Of a stretch of 64,000 bases of DNA, positions 1 to 11,490 are shown piece by piece. A program made the position numbers and the translations under genes. Within the stretch, counting starts at the first letter, position 1. Each line of letters starts with the position of its first letter. The notes beneath the pieces were generated by a model. That model saw nothing but the letters and a program-made list of their open reading frames with translations, was not told the origin of the DNA and ran no database searches. Origin of the DNA: Brienomyrus brachyistius (lineage: Eukaryota > Chordata > Actinopteri > Osteoglossiformes > Mormyridae); NCBI RefSeq assembly GCF_023856365.1, contig NC_064535.1:12358363-12422362 (forward strand), in the 5' to 3' direction.

Positions 1-29
1 TCCCTCTTCAGGCCATGGGCCAGACCACA

Positions 30-490
30 GGCCACTCCTACCTAGATTCTGTCCATTTGCTGGCAGGAGCATGCCTACCCCTATTTATATCCCACTCATT
101 TACTGGCAGGCATGTTGCAAGCTGCCATTTAGACCACGCCCATTTGCTGGCGGGAGCATACCGAGCTGCCATTTATAGACTCCGCCCATTTGCTGGCGGG
201 AGCATACCGAGCTGCCATTTATAGACTCCGCCCATTTGCTGGCGGGAGCATACCAAGCTGCCATTTATAGACTCCGCCCATTTGCTGGCGGGAGCATACC
301 AAGCTGCCATAGAGACCCCGCCCATTTGCTGGCGGGAACATACCAAGCTGCCATTTATAGACCACGCCCATTTGCTGGCGGGAGCATACCAAGCAGCCAT
401 TTATAGACTCCGCCCATTTGCTGGCGGGAGCATACCAAGCTGCCATAGAGACCCCACCCTTTTGCTGGCAGGAGCATACCAAGCGGCCAC
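30..490. repeat. 46-bp minisatellite in WDFY4 intron
   Basis: About nine to ten head-to-tail copies of a 46-base unit containing TTTGCTGGCGGGAGCATACC and CCATTTATAGACTCCGCCC. Central copies are nearly identical and edge copies diverge. The array ends about 35 bases before the exon at 524. Open frames through it are repeat artefacts. Confidence 0.9.
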
Positions 491-523
491 TTGCTGACCT
501 CTAATGCCTACCATGCCTCACAG

Positions 524-3500
524 GTGACCTCTCAGCGCAGTGCCACTACTGCACACACTATTCATCCGCCATCATTGTCGCTTCCTTCCTGGTGCGGATG
601 GAGCCCTTCTCTCAGACCTTCCTGAGCCTGCAGGTAAAGCCTCACCAGTGCCCCCTAGCGTCGGAGTGCTCACTTTGAGCCACAGAGGTGTCACCTCAGC
701 TGTGCATGTCTGCTTCCCACAAATATGGGAAATTCGCCATCTGTGTGTCAGCCTGAGGCTTGAGGACGCCTCAGAGGAGTGTCGATATGCCCTGGTGCAC
801 AAGAACTGCCTGACTGCTTACAGTCCATTGCCTTCTTCGCAAACTTTTACTTTTCAGAAAAGCATTATTTCAATATGTATGCAAATAAATATCTTAGCAG
901 CAAAAAAATGCAAAAATTTGGTTTTGTCTTTTAAAAACATCAGATTTATACATTGCGATCCAATTGATTAAAATAAAATGCCATGCATATTTAATACAGA
1001 GATATAAAACAATAAAGATATTAGTTGCACTGCAATGTGTTGTGCTGCAGTGAAATCACATTTTTCTGTGCTGTAATATCTATAACTCAATTTGTTGTAC
1101 TAACAGCATTTACTGTGTATACATTATTTTCATTCAATATTGGTAATCTTTTTATTGCAAATTATGGGCTTTCTCGGGAGGTTTCTATCAGGACTATTAA
1201 AAACTGCAAAAAAGTGAAACGCTTCAGTCGCCATCAGACAAATCAAGCCATTTGTAATTTAACAGGTTTAATACGCTTAGGAATTATATATCTGGCCCTA
1301 ATTTATCGATGATGCCACTTCCAGGGACACATCATGTGTGTATCCGTTCAGCAGGCAAAAACTGAATTTTATTTTTTCTTTTCCTTCTGCCCTTAAAATG
1401 TTTGTATATTTTGATTTTGCCTTTAATTTAGTGAATCTGATCCAGTTAGTGTCTCACCTGCTCAATTCCTCTCAGGACAGTGTGAATGGAATCTCTCCTA
1501 AGCAAAACTTGACACCCCCAGCACTAAGTATGCACCTCCACCATCACTTCTATGAGGCACTGACACCCCCAGCACAGAGTATGCACCTCCACCTCTGCTT
1601 ATCTGAGGCACTGACACCCTCAGCACTGAGTATGCACCTCCACCTTTCCTCCTCTGAGGCACTGACACCCTCAGCACTGAGTATGCACCTCCACCTCTCC
1701 TCCTCTAATGCACTGACACCCTCAACACTGAGTATGCACCTCCACCTCTGCTCTTCTGAGGCACTGATACCCCCACACTGAGTATCCCCCTCCACCTCTC
1801 CTCCTCTGAGGCACTGATACCCCCACATTGAGTATGCACCTCCACCTCTCCTCCTCTGAGGCACTGATACCCCGACACTGAGTATGCCCCTCCACCTCTC
1901 CTCCTCTGAGGCACTGACACCCTCAGCACTGAGTATGCACCTCCACCTCTCCTCCTCTGAGGCACTGACACCCTCAGCACTGAGTATGCACCTCCACCTC
2001 TCCTCCTCTGAGGCACTGATACCCCCACACTGAGTATGCACCTCCACCTCTCCTCCTCTGAGGCACTGATACCCCGACACTGAGTATGCCCCTCCACCTC
2101 TCCTCCTCTGAGGCACTGACACCCTCAGCACTGAGTATGCAGCTCCACCTCTCCTCCTCTGAGGCACTGACACCCTCAGCACTGAGTATGCACCTCCACC
2201 TCTCCTCCTCTGAGGCACTGACACCCTCAGCACTGAGTATGCCCCTCCACCTCTGCTCCTCTGAAGCACTGACACCCTCAGCACTGAGTATGCACCTCCA
2301 CCTCTGCTCATCTGAGTCACTGATACCCGCACACTGAGTATGCCCCTCCACCTCTGCTCCTCTGAGGCACTGATACCCCCACACTGAGTATGCACCTCCA
2401 CCTCTGCTTCTTTGAGGCACTGACACCCCCAGAACTGAGTATGCACCTCCATGTCTGCTCCTCTGAGGCACTGATACCCCACACTGAGTATGCACCTCCA
2501 CCTCTGCTTCTTTGAGGCACTGACACCCCCAGAACTGAGTATGCATCTCCACCTCTGCTCCTCTGAGGCACTGACACCCCCAGAACTGAGTATGCACCTC
2601 CACCTCTGCTCCTCTCAGGCACTGACCTCTACTCTCCCACAGGGAGGTTCCTTTGATGTGGCAGACCGCATGTTCCACTGTGTAAAGAAGGACTGGGAAT
2701 CAGCCTCTAGAGACAACATGAGTGACGTCAGAGAGCTCATCCCAGAGTTTTACTACCTGCCAGACTTTCTGGTCAATTCCAACAATTTTGAGCTGGGTGG
2801 GTAACAGTGGACAGCATGTTGTCATAGTCGTCATCATGGTGATCCTAACATGGGTTTTAACTTTGCTGTGTTGTGAAGGCTGTACACAGGATGGGACCAC
2901 CGTGGGTGATGTGGTGCTTCCTCCATGGGCTAAGGGCGACCCCCAGGAGTTCATCCGAATGCACAGAGAGGTGAGTGCGGCCTTTTCCATCTTCAGCCAC
3001 CAGCACGTGGCCCCGCAAGACGTCAACCAGGGCAGTCAAAGACTGACGGATCGTTCCGGCAAGGTTTTTGAGAGTTAAATAAATTTGCTCTTTGTGTCGC
3101 TGACATTATGTAGTGGTTTTGTTCATCACGAATAGCTGATTACTCTGCTTAGCACCATTGTCATTACGCGATAACTGGCCGATTCAGCAGGAGTACAATC
3201 CCGGAGCCTGGCGTAACTGCATTAGAGCTCGCTGCCTCTTTATGGGGATGAATGTGTTCTTTCTCCCTACTGTATGCCTGCAGCTCTCTGCAGCCTCTGC
3301 TTCATCAGCTCGCAGCACTGTCTGTAATCGCCTCCCATTTGTGGGAAGTGACCTCTTTTGTTTTTCTCTTTTTTATTTATATGCAGATGAAATGAAGAGA
3401 CTGTGGAGAACTTTCACACTGAATTGTGTGCCCCCCCCCCCCCCCCCCCCCCGCACTTTTTAGCTCAATACAAAAAACACCAACTCCAGATTAAGTTTCC

Positions 3501-6500
3501 TTTCAGCAGCTGGGATGCTGAAGTGACTGTTATCCGGTTACCTTTTCCATACCTTTTCCAGCACTTTTCCATAGCTCTGATTTTTGTGTGTTTAATGATC
3601 CCATAATATAAAATACCAAAAACCTAACAAACATTTACTAAAATGAGATTCTGATATCATGGAGGGTATCCCCACAACTGGCGTGCAGAGACTTACAGTA
3701 CAGAGGTGCAGGGCAATACTAACTAATAGTATACAATACTATTCTAAAAAATTTACTAAAGTCTATATTGAAGCCAATTCTTGGACTACATAATTATTCC
3801 CATTTTTGTTCAATCTGGTCATTGTAGTAGTTAGTCGTTTGAATGAATATTAAAATAATGAGCTAATGCAAAAATTATTATAGTAAACTGTTCATTTTTA
3901 TTTTTTGAGGCATCACAAGGTAACTTTTTTTGAAAACCTTAAAGCTTGCCTTTAACTAGCATAGCAAAAGAAAATGACCAACTGTAAGTCACACTTGATG
4001 CAGAACAACGCCGCATTCATAAATAAGAAGATTAATACACAAACTGTTGGTAAGATGGTGCATGTTTTCCCCCAACAATGCAGAAACATCCTGAGGCTAC
4101 TTGGAGTTACAAAAATTGGAGTTACATAGGTCTGCATGTGTAAGTGTGGCCTGCAAATGGTTGGCGTCTCATCTGCCTTGTCCCTGTAGCCTCCAGTATC
4201 TAACCTGCACAATCCGCTCAAATTGAGCCAGACTGAGTGGCAATCATCCCAATCTAGCAACACTAAACTCATGAAACATCTCATTGGTTTAGCTGTGTGC
4301 ATTGTCCTGTCCTTTCTTTTACAAAGATGGTGGAAGGAAAAGTTAAAATGCGAAATTAAAAAGTAAAAGCAGCACAGTTCAGCAGTAAAATATGAATATA
4401 TTTAACAAATTATTATATTACCCCTGTGCTGTGCACGCAATGGTTCCCAGGATGTCAGCTTTCCTGGCTCATAATTTGTCCTCACACAAATAGCAGTCCA
4501 AACCAGGAGAGCAGCTGGCCAAGTTGTCTGCCAGTGCTGTGGGTCGTGTGGGTGTTGGGGTCTGGTGGTCTTCAGCCTTTAAATTCAATCAGCAATAGCT
4601 GGGTTACTTGGTGCGGTGATACTTCTGCAGACTCACATTCGGTACTGACTCACTGATGCCCCCTACAGGCTCTAGAGTGTGACTACGTGAGCGCCCACCT
4701 CCACCTGTGGATAGACCTGATCTTCGGCTACAAGCAGCAGGGCTCGGCCGCGGTGGACGCCGTCAATACCTTCCACCCATACTTTTATGCCGACAAGCTG
4801 GACTTGGGCAACATGAAAGATCCGTTGAAGAAGAGCACCGTCCTGGGCTTTGTTAGTAATTTTGGGCAGATTCCGAAGCAGGTATGATGCAGTTAACAAC
4901 ACATTCTGAAAATCGTACATTTGTATGAAGTGCATTGCTAGGCCACGTTCTGAATACCATAGTAAGTGTGAGCTCTGGTCTCAGCTCTTCTCCAAGCCCC
5001 ATCCTCCCAGGAGCGGACACAAGAGCTCAGTGGCCAAGGAGATCACCATTACCGTGCCATTTTTCTACCGGCTGAACAAACTGAAGCCGTCCATCCAGCC
5101 TTTGAAAGGTACCCTGCTGAGAGCCCGCTCGCAGCCACTCTCCGGAACTCTCTGGAAGCTCCTTTCAGTGGTGTGTGGGCTGGCCCACAGGGGCCGGTGT
5201 TTAATCATCCTTTGTCACCTTATTATTTTATCCTGGTGTTCAGCTGCTGTGCGTGAGGCCGCCCGGCTCTGTGGGGAGCACTAGGCCGGAAGGAGAAGAT
5301 GCTGGGTAGTGTTTTTGCGAGGCGGCTTTCACGGGCGGGGAGGAAGCAGTCTTCTCCATTAGTGGGGCCAGGCGTGATGATTCCGCGAGTGAGCCTTATT
5401 TAATCACCGGAAAGTCCCAAACGGCCCTCTCCGCCAAATTAGATGACTTTCTCTCAGCCATGCGGGCTCCTGCATATTGTGACCCAGTTTGTCATTTGAT
5501 CAATAAATAAATAGAGATAAATTGTTAGGTGAGTATTAGGGTCAGCGCAGAAGAATTCCCCCACATGGTGTCTGCAGGATTGCTACAGTGAGCTTCTCTG
5601 TAGTTCAGCACATAAGCTCAGTTATGATTCCCGTGACGCTCTATTGTTCTCACAGTATAAATCAGCAGTGTTGGATTCAGTCCCTGGAAGTACATATATA
5701 AGGGTCACGGTAGTCTTTTGAACACAGAACAACCTCTCTGCTGCTGTGTATATGACTGTGCTTCTTGTGCATGAACCCAGAACTGACCCGGGGACCTGTG
5801 GGCTGCATCATCTGTGGCGAGAAGGAGTTACTCGCCGTGGAGAAGAACCGGCTTCTTATACCTCCACTGTGGAGCATCTTCTTTGCCTGGGGTTTCCCAG
5901 ACAACTCCTGTGCTTTCGGGACCTATGGGTCAGAGAAGGTACTGCGGCAGCTTGTTTCTCAGAGATCAGTGGGGCAGCTCAGTCGAGATGCTTGAGGATG
6001 TTAAGACCCCCCCCCCCCCCTTATTTCTGGCCACAGCACATCACTATCTGTGAGAGCCTGACCGAGTGGGGCGAGTGCCTGTGTGCAGTCTGTCCAAGCC
6101 CAGGCACCCTGATCACGGCGGGGACCAGCACCGTGCTGTGTGTATGGGATGTCTCCTTCAGCAAGGACAAGCTCCAGCACATGGGCCTCAAGCAGGTGGG
6201 GGCCACCTGAGCGGCAAGCATAGGCAGAGGAGTCAGGCTGTCGGGAAGAGCAAAGCGGGATGTGAAGTGTCTGAGGGGTCTCCTTTCAGGTGCTGTACGG
6301 ACACACGGATGCTGTCACCTGCCTGGCTGCCTCCGAGGCTTACAACGTCATCGTCAGCGGCTCGCGGGACCGCAGCTGTATCCTGTGGGACTTGGAGGAG
6401 CTGAGCTACATCACTCAGCTGCCGGGGCACAGAGGGAGCCTGACCGCTCTAGCCATCAATGACCTCACAGTGAGCCGCAGTGCCGGCGCATGTCGGGACG

Positions 6501-9500
6501 GTGCTGAATGCACACCACATTCCCTGCGGCGTTAATCTGGCCAGCAGGGAGAAGAAGGTCAAAGACATACCCCAGTCCGCCATTACCCAGCGTTTTATGT
6601 TTGACAGCAGGGAGCAAAAACGTAATGATCAGTTTCAGCTGCACGTGTTTTTGTAATTAATACAGGGCCAGCCCTGAATGTTCTGGTGCCTGGGGTGAGA
6701 TTCTGCTGACTACCCCCCCCACCCCCCACAGCAGAAAACAAATTCTGTCAATTCATTTATGTTAAAAACATTTCAGTAGCACAGGATGTCTGGCTGCTAA
6801 CTAGCTAGTTTCCGTCTGTCGCAGAAGCACTTAAATATTAAAACTAGTGTAAATAACTGTAATGTTACAGAATGCAATCAGAGGTATTTCTTCTGATTAT
6901 TTTCAGTCACTCTTTTGCGCCTCCTAATTAATTGGCACCCTAGGCGATCGCATTTGTTGCCTATGGGCTGGACCGGCCCTGAATGAATACGTTTATACAT
7001 TTAGAGTGTATTGAAGATTTTTGAAAGTTTTTTTTAAATGCGTGTTTTAAATCACAACCACTATATGTTTTCTATTAAAAGGTTTGTATTTGAGTCGCTC
7101 CTTGGGGGTGCTTGATGGGTTGGGTGTCGCTGTTGTGGATGGTCATTTCACAACAGACTTGGTGCTTTTGCCAGGGGGAGATTGCGTCCTGCACCGGGTC
7201 CCACCTCTACCTGTGGACCATGAAAGGGCAGCGGCTATCCTGGATCGACATGGGCTGTGGCTCAGACAGGACTATCCTGTGCTGCTGCTTCACGCAGAAG
7301 CACGAGTGGGACCCTCGCAACGTGCTGGTGACAGGCTGCAGCGACGGCATCGTTCGGGTGAGAGGAGGAGGATTCGCATTCTCTGAATGTGTTACACGTG
7401 GCAGGCCTTTGTCTCCCCTTCAAGTAGCTGCTCTTTTCATCACTGTTCAGCTTCACTAGTGCATAAATAACAGCAGATGTTAGGTTTAGCCGACACAGGT
7501 GAACTTATTAAACCACATCAGCTTCAAAATGAGGCACGTCTGGCTGGCTGTGTCTGTTCCTAAATGTGTGACCCAGCCTCAGAACGTCTGCGGGTCCTTC
7601 AGCAAGGCTCTTAACTCCCAGCTCCCTGGGCCTGCCAATAGGTAGCTGCCCTTCACAAAGAACAATCCCCATGGGGATCAATAAAGTGTCAATTATTATA
7701 TCTGTGTTCGCTTTTCCTCCCCTCTTCCATATCTCAGGTGTGGAAGACTGAATATTCCAGGATGTGGGTACCAGAAAACCAGGGGGCGGGGTCACCCCCC
7801 GAGCCTAGAGCTGCGCAGGAAGCTGGTAACACCGTCATCCTTCAGACTTTGTTACTCCATCCTGACCTACAGAATGCTGCACCTGTGATCAGAAGGTTGC
7901 GGATTCAAATCCTAGGGTCAGCGGAGTGGTTACACCATTGCCCCCTTGATCAAGGCCCCTAATCCCCAATTGCCCCAGGGAATATCTGACTCTGCCTTCT
8001 CAAATGTACGTCACTTTGGATGAAAGCATCTGCTAAATAAATAACATGCAGCTGTAAAAGTATGTCCTCTTGCCTTACAGGCTCATTTAGGCAGTAGTGA
8101 GAGAACCTCTTTAATTGGCTCTGTGAAGAGATGCTTTACAAAGGTTTTCTTTGCTCATCGTGGTTTTTAGGTTTGTGATTTGATATAAGCTGCTAAATAT
8201 TTTTAAGTTATGCATGTAATATGAGAAACACCACAGAAAATGCCGTCTTCAGCAATACTCCTTATAAATCAAGTTACACCTACACCGAAGTTTAGCAGCC
8301 TGTGAAGTCAAAGAAGTCTCACTGCACGAGGCCAGGACAGAAGTTCATAATGTACGTGTCAGTTGCACAGGGCATTAGGGTTTGCAGCAAGGAATTATGG
8401 GGAAAGTTATTAAACATACAGCCAGTAAACACTGATGAGCAATTCTGCTGAACTAGGCATGCAATTTAGAAAGCAATAATACCCAAATCCAATTTAGCAC
8501 ACATTGGTTACAGCCCAGCGTCAGCGCATATAACTATCACAATGTAGAAATTAAATTGGGACAACCCCTCTTATAACGGTGAAGGCTTATATTAGATATA
8601 TTTTTCTCAATTTATCAACATGCTGACCATAAATAAAAACAGCTTCTAATTTTTGCTGTTCTCCAGGTAAAGCCTGGGAGAGACACCTGGTCCTTTTTCA
8701 GGAGCTAAATCGGAGTCAGACAGTCTCACGCCAGCGTTACAGAAACAACCCGGCAGTTACGGCCCTGGCAGTCTCACGGTACAGTATTTATTCACTGATC
8801 TCAGAACAAGCCACTCTTTTACCTGGCCCTCTCTCAGTACAGTATTCAGTCTACTCACTGATCTCAGAACAGGCCACTCACAGCGGGGGCGGCATGGTGG
8901 TGCAGTGGTTAGCACTGTTGCCTCACACCTCTGGGACCCGGGTTCGAGTCTCCGCCTGGGTCACATGTGTGTGGAGTTTGCATGTTCTCCCCATGTCATC
9001 GTGGGGTTTCCTCTGGGTACTCCGGTTTCCCCCCACAGTCCAAAAACATGCTGAGGCTAATTGGAGTTGCTAAATTGTCCGTAGGTGTGCATGTGTGAGT
9101 GTATGGTGTGTGAGTGTGCCCTGCGATGGGCTGGCCCCCCATCCTGGGTTGTTCCCTGCCTCGTGCCCATTGCTTCCGGGATGGGCTCCGGACCCCCCGC
9201 GACCCAGTAGGATAAGCGGTTTGGAAAATGGATGGATGGATGGATTTATATAAAGCAGAAAAACAGTCTCTTCTGTATATATATATATTATTTTTCTGCT
9301 GTGTTCCTTTGAGATGGCATTAGTTTCTTCCTGTTTATACAGCCTTTTGACCTCAGGATTTTCCTGCTGTCATCTGTATTTACAAGATTATGTACAATGT
9401 AAAAATTGTCTGCAGTTTGCACAGACTTCATCAGATTTCTGCACCTTACATATAAGATGTCCAGTGCACAGTAACTACTGTCATGAAGCTGTCTTCTGCT

Positions 9501-10183
9501 CGTGGGTCATTCTCACAAACTCACATAACATATTAACATATTAATTTTCTCTCATTTTTAAATTTGTTTGAAGACCGACTCAAATTATACAACTTCATTG
9601 TCTAAACTGTCGATTTTGCCTGTGGGGTAGTTAATCTGTTTTATTATATTACCATTTATTTTTGTAATAAATAAAAGTATTTCATCAAATCCAGGGCAAG
9701 AGTTATTGAGATGGGAAAAAAAATGATAAAACTATCAAAAAATTGAGCAATACATATTATCATACAAAATGATTCTTTATTGTGCATGCAATAAAGTTTA
9801 AAGATTTGAAAACATTTTTATCAAGTTTTGCATTATTTCATCTGAAAACCTATTTTGGGGAAATGGTAAAAACTCATTACATCAGAGCAACAAATGACAT
9901 AATTTTTATATACCTACAAAGTTAAGGTGTCAATCGCTCTCCACAAAAAATTGAAGCACTGTACTTAATTGTAACTTTTTTATTTTTTGAAAATATTCTC
10001 AAGCTTGTCAAGATGACCCTTGTATATTTGTCTTTTTTGTACAGAAACACTATGTTAAACTTTCAGAGCTGTGATAGATGTGGCCCTCAATTTTGATTTG
10101 TTCACTTTTTTTTCAGGACCTACAACTCTTTGCTGGTGGGGGACGTCTGGGGCCGGGTGTTCAGCTGGTCTTATGAGGCTTAA
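524..10183 (+). CDS. WDFY4: WDFY4, C-terminal part (BEACH domain end and WD40 repeats), 12 exons
   Basis: This is the 3' part of a BEACH-WD40 scaffold protein; in mammals WDFY4 acts in dendritic-cell cross-presentation and vesicle trafficking. Phase-consistent exons are 524-633, 2643-2796, 2879-2970, 4669-4881, 4985-5108, 5781-5938, 6037-6195, 6290-6469, 7175-7357, 7738-7825, 8667-8778 and 10117-10183 (stop TAA). The first four carry BEACH motifs: HYCTHYSSAIIVAS, MSDVRELIPEFYYLP, LPPWAKGDP and WIDLIFGYKQQG. The following exons encode WD40 strands, for example YGHTDAVTCLAA, SGSRDRSCILWD and LLVGDVWGRVFSWS near the end. The protein ends WSYEA, and about 546 codons lie in the window; the 5' part is outside. 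The acceptor at 5781 joins K directly to ELTRGPVG, which seems about ten residues shorter than my memory of human WDFY4, so that boundary is the least certain. WDFY3 is the main alternative, but motifs and neighbours favour WDFY4. Confidence 0.93.
1518..2630. repeat. 50/51-bp pyrimidine-rich minisatellite in WDFY4 intron
   Basis: About 22 tandem units of 50-51 bases; each contains CACTGAGTATGCACCTCCAC, then CTCTCCTCCTCTGAGG and CACTGACACCCTCAG. A common variant has CTGATACCCCCACACTGAG. The array runs to within about 12 bases of the acceptor for the exon at 2643, so that exon's branch point and pyrimidine tract come from the last unit. Confidence 0.92.
3431..3452. repeat. Poly(C) tract
   Basis: A run of 22 cytosines in the intron between the WDFY4 exons at 2879-2970 and 4669-4881. 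Its length is likely to be unreliable in any assembly. Confidence 0.9.
4066..4205 (+). mobile_element. Old, decayed SINE copy
   Basis: The stretch AACATCCTGAGGCTACTTGG, then GGTCTGCATGTGTAAGTGTG and TGCCTTGTCCCTGTAGCCTCC, aligns in order with the body of the intact SINE at 8887-9246, with many substitutions. Head and tail are lost. Confidence 0.55.
6655..6989. mobile_element. Non-autonomous hAT-like DNA element
   Basis: The element spans 6663-6981. It starts CAGGGCCAGCC and ends GGACCGGCCCTG, imperfect terminal inverted repeats of the CAGGGCCGG type seen in hAT families. It is flanked by 8-base direct repeats, AATTAATA (6655-6662) and AATGAATA (6982-6989), one mismatch. It has no transposase frame and sits in a WDFY4 intron. 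Confidence 0.65.
7558..7697 (+). mobile_element. Retroposon 3' end fragment
   Basis: The sequence CTTCAGCAAGGCTCTTAACTC followed by CCCATGGGGATCAATAAAGT resembles the conserved 3' ends of fish LINE/SINE retroposons. Family assignment is uncertain. It lies in a WDFY4 intron. Confidence 0.45.
7846..8045 (+). mobile_element. tRNA-derived SINE with AAGCATCTGCTAAATAAATAA tail region
   Basis: A box B-like GGTTGCGGATTCAAATCC is followed by a short body (CCCCTTGATCAAGGCCCCTA) and the tail GTCACTTTGGATGAAAGCAT, then CTGCTAAATAAATAA, a familiar fish SINE tail. It lies just after the WDFY4 exon 7738-7825. Confidence 0.65.
8887..9246 (+). mobile_element. Full-length tRNA-headed SINE with (GGAT)n tail
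   Basis: It has a tRNA-like head with box A around GTGCAGTGGTTAGCACTG and box B GGTTCGAGTCT, then the body CATGTTCTCCCCATG..CAGTCCAAAAACATGCTGAG, a CCTGCGATGGGCTGG segment, and a GGATAAGCGG stem leading into GGATGGATGGAT. It is the best-preserved copy of the family also seen at 4066, 15238, 23506, 29088 and 43305. No clear target duplication was found. Confidence 0.85.
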
Positions 10184-10647
10184 ACAAGGGCAGCCCTGTT
10201 CCCACCACGCTCACCGGACAGACTGTGCACTTCCTGAGGAGTCCACTAGGGGTGCCATGTTCTGGGAATTATGTGCAGTCTTTCTCCCAGCTCATTTCTC
10301 CCAGCTCATGAACCAGGTCAACAGCAGAGATGCTCAAAACTGCACCACTGGCCTGCTGTACTGTGCTGTTTGGTTTGATGGACGTGCCCTTTATTAACCC
10401 AGAAACTGATCGTCATTGCAACCGAGCTGACTATCTATTCGTCACTAGGAGATAACGCATGGCTGATGTTTACTGCTTGGGTTTCAGCTGGTTAACAGGA
10501 ACAAGCGTTTCAAGATGGCACCAATAAGAAAGCGAAGTCTCGACTGTTGTCTGGGCAGCTTTAGTGTGCATCGGACTTTTTGCCTGATGAATCTTGAAGT
10601 ACAGTGTTTTACCAGACATTCACCAGTGTTGGCTCATGTATGTGAAT

Positions 10648-10653
10648 AATAAA
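10648..10653 (+). promoter_or_regulatory. WDFY4 polyadenylation signal (candidate)
   Basis: A canonical AATAAA lies about 465 bases after the WDFY4 stop codon, giving an ordinary 3' UTR of about 10184-10670. No earlier AATAAA is seen after the stop. Confidence 0.5.
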
Positions 10654-10854
10654 GTTAATGTTGTTCCTTTATGAAACAGAAATGTAGCTCTTTCTTGTAC
10701 TTCATATTGAGACTTCATATCCAAAATAACTTTTGTAAACATGGACTCAGAACTGGGAAAGTTGGAGAGAGATTTATAATTGGAAAATCTGGGTTCATGT
10801 CACCTTTATAACTTTCCATTATTCTGTGTATCTCTGGCTGCTTCACGTTTGGTG

Positions 10855-11490
10855 TCTTCTAGGCTGCCTCTCAAACTGCCTCTATCAGGCTGCTTCTCTC
10901 CGGCTGCCTCTATCAGGCCATATCTCTCCGGCTGCCTCTATCAGACTGTTTCTCTCAGAGCCTCTAAAACTACCTCTATCAGGCTATATCTCTCCGGCTG
11001 CCTCTATCAGGCTGCTTCTCTCAAGCTGCCTCTATCAGACCATCTCTTACAGGCTGCCTCTATCAGACTGTTTCTCTCAGAGCCTTTCAGACTTCCTCTA
11101 TCAGGCCATATCTCCCAAGCTGCCTCTATCAGACCATCTCTTACAGGCTGCCTCTATCAGGCCATATCTCTCAGGCTGCCTCTATCAGGCCATATCTCTC
11201 AAGCTGCCTCTATCAGACCATCTCTTACAGGCTGCCTCTATCAGACTGTTTCTCTCAGAGCCTTTCAGACTTCCTCTATCAGGCCATATCTCCCAAGCTG
11301 CCTCTATCAGACCATCTCTTACAGGCTGCCTCTATCAGGCCATATCTCTCAGGCTGCCTCTATCAGGCTGCTTCTCTCAAGCTGCCTCTATCAGACCATC
11401 TCTTACAGGCTGCCTCTATCAGACTGTTTCTCTCAGAGCCTTTCAGACTTCCTCTATCAGGCCATATCTCTCCGGCTGCCTCCACAACTT
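10855..11490. repeat. Compound 27-bp minisatellite downstream of WDFY4
   Basis: Repeated GGCTGCCTCTATCAG followed by variants such as GCCATATCTCTCA, ACCATCTCTTACA, GCTGCTTCTCTCA or ACTGTTTCTCTCAGAGCC. The order of variants itself repeats (compare about 11070-11230 with 11210-11400), a higher-order structure. Two frames stay open for over 220 codons, but only because the unit length is a multiple of three. Confidence 0.88.

Noticed and set aside
30..2630. CRISPR-like regular repeats
   Set aside because: The repeats are contiguous without unique spacers, lie in introns of a vertebrate gene, and there are no cas genes.
1550..2678. Minus-strand frames up to 310 codons (Gly/Ser/Arg-rich repeats)
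   Set aside because: They are produced by the 50/51-bp intronic minisatellite; the frame shifts with the 50/51 alternation and no family is recognised.
8887..8960. Possible tRNA gene (box A and box B present)
   Set aside because: Continuous with a SINE body and (GGAT)n tail and present in several truncated copies, so it is a retroposon head, not a functional tRNA.
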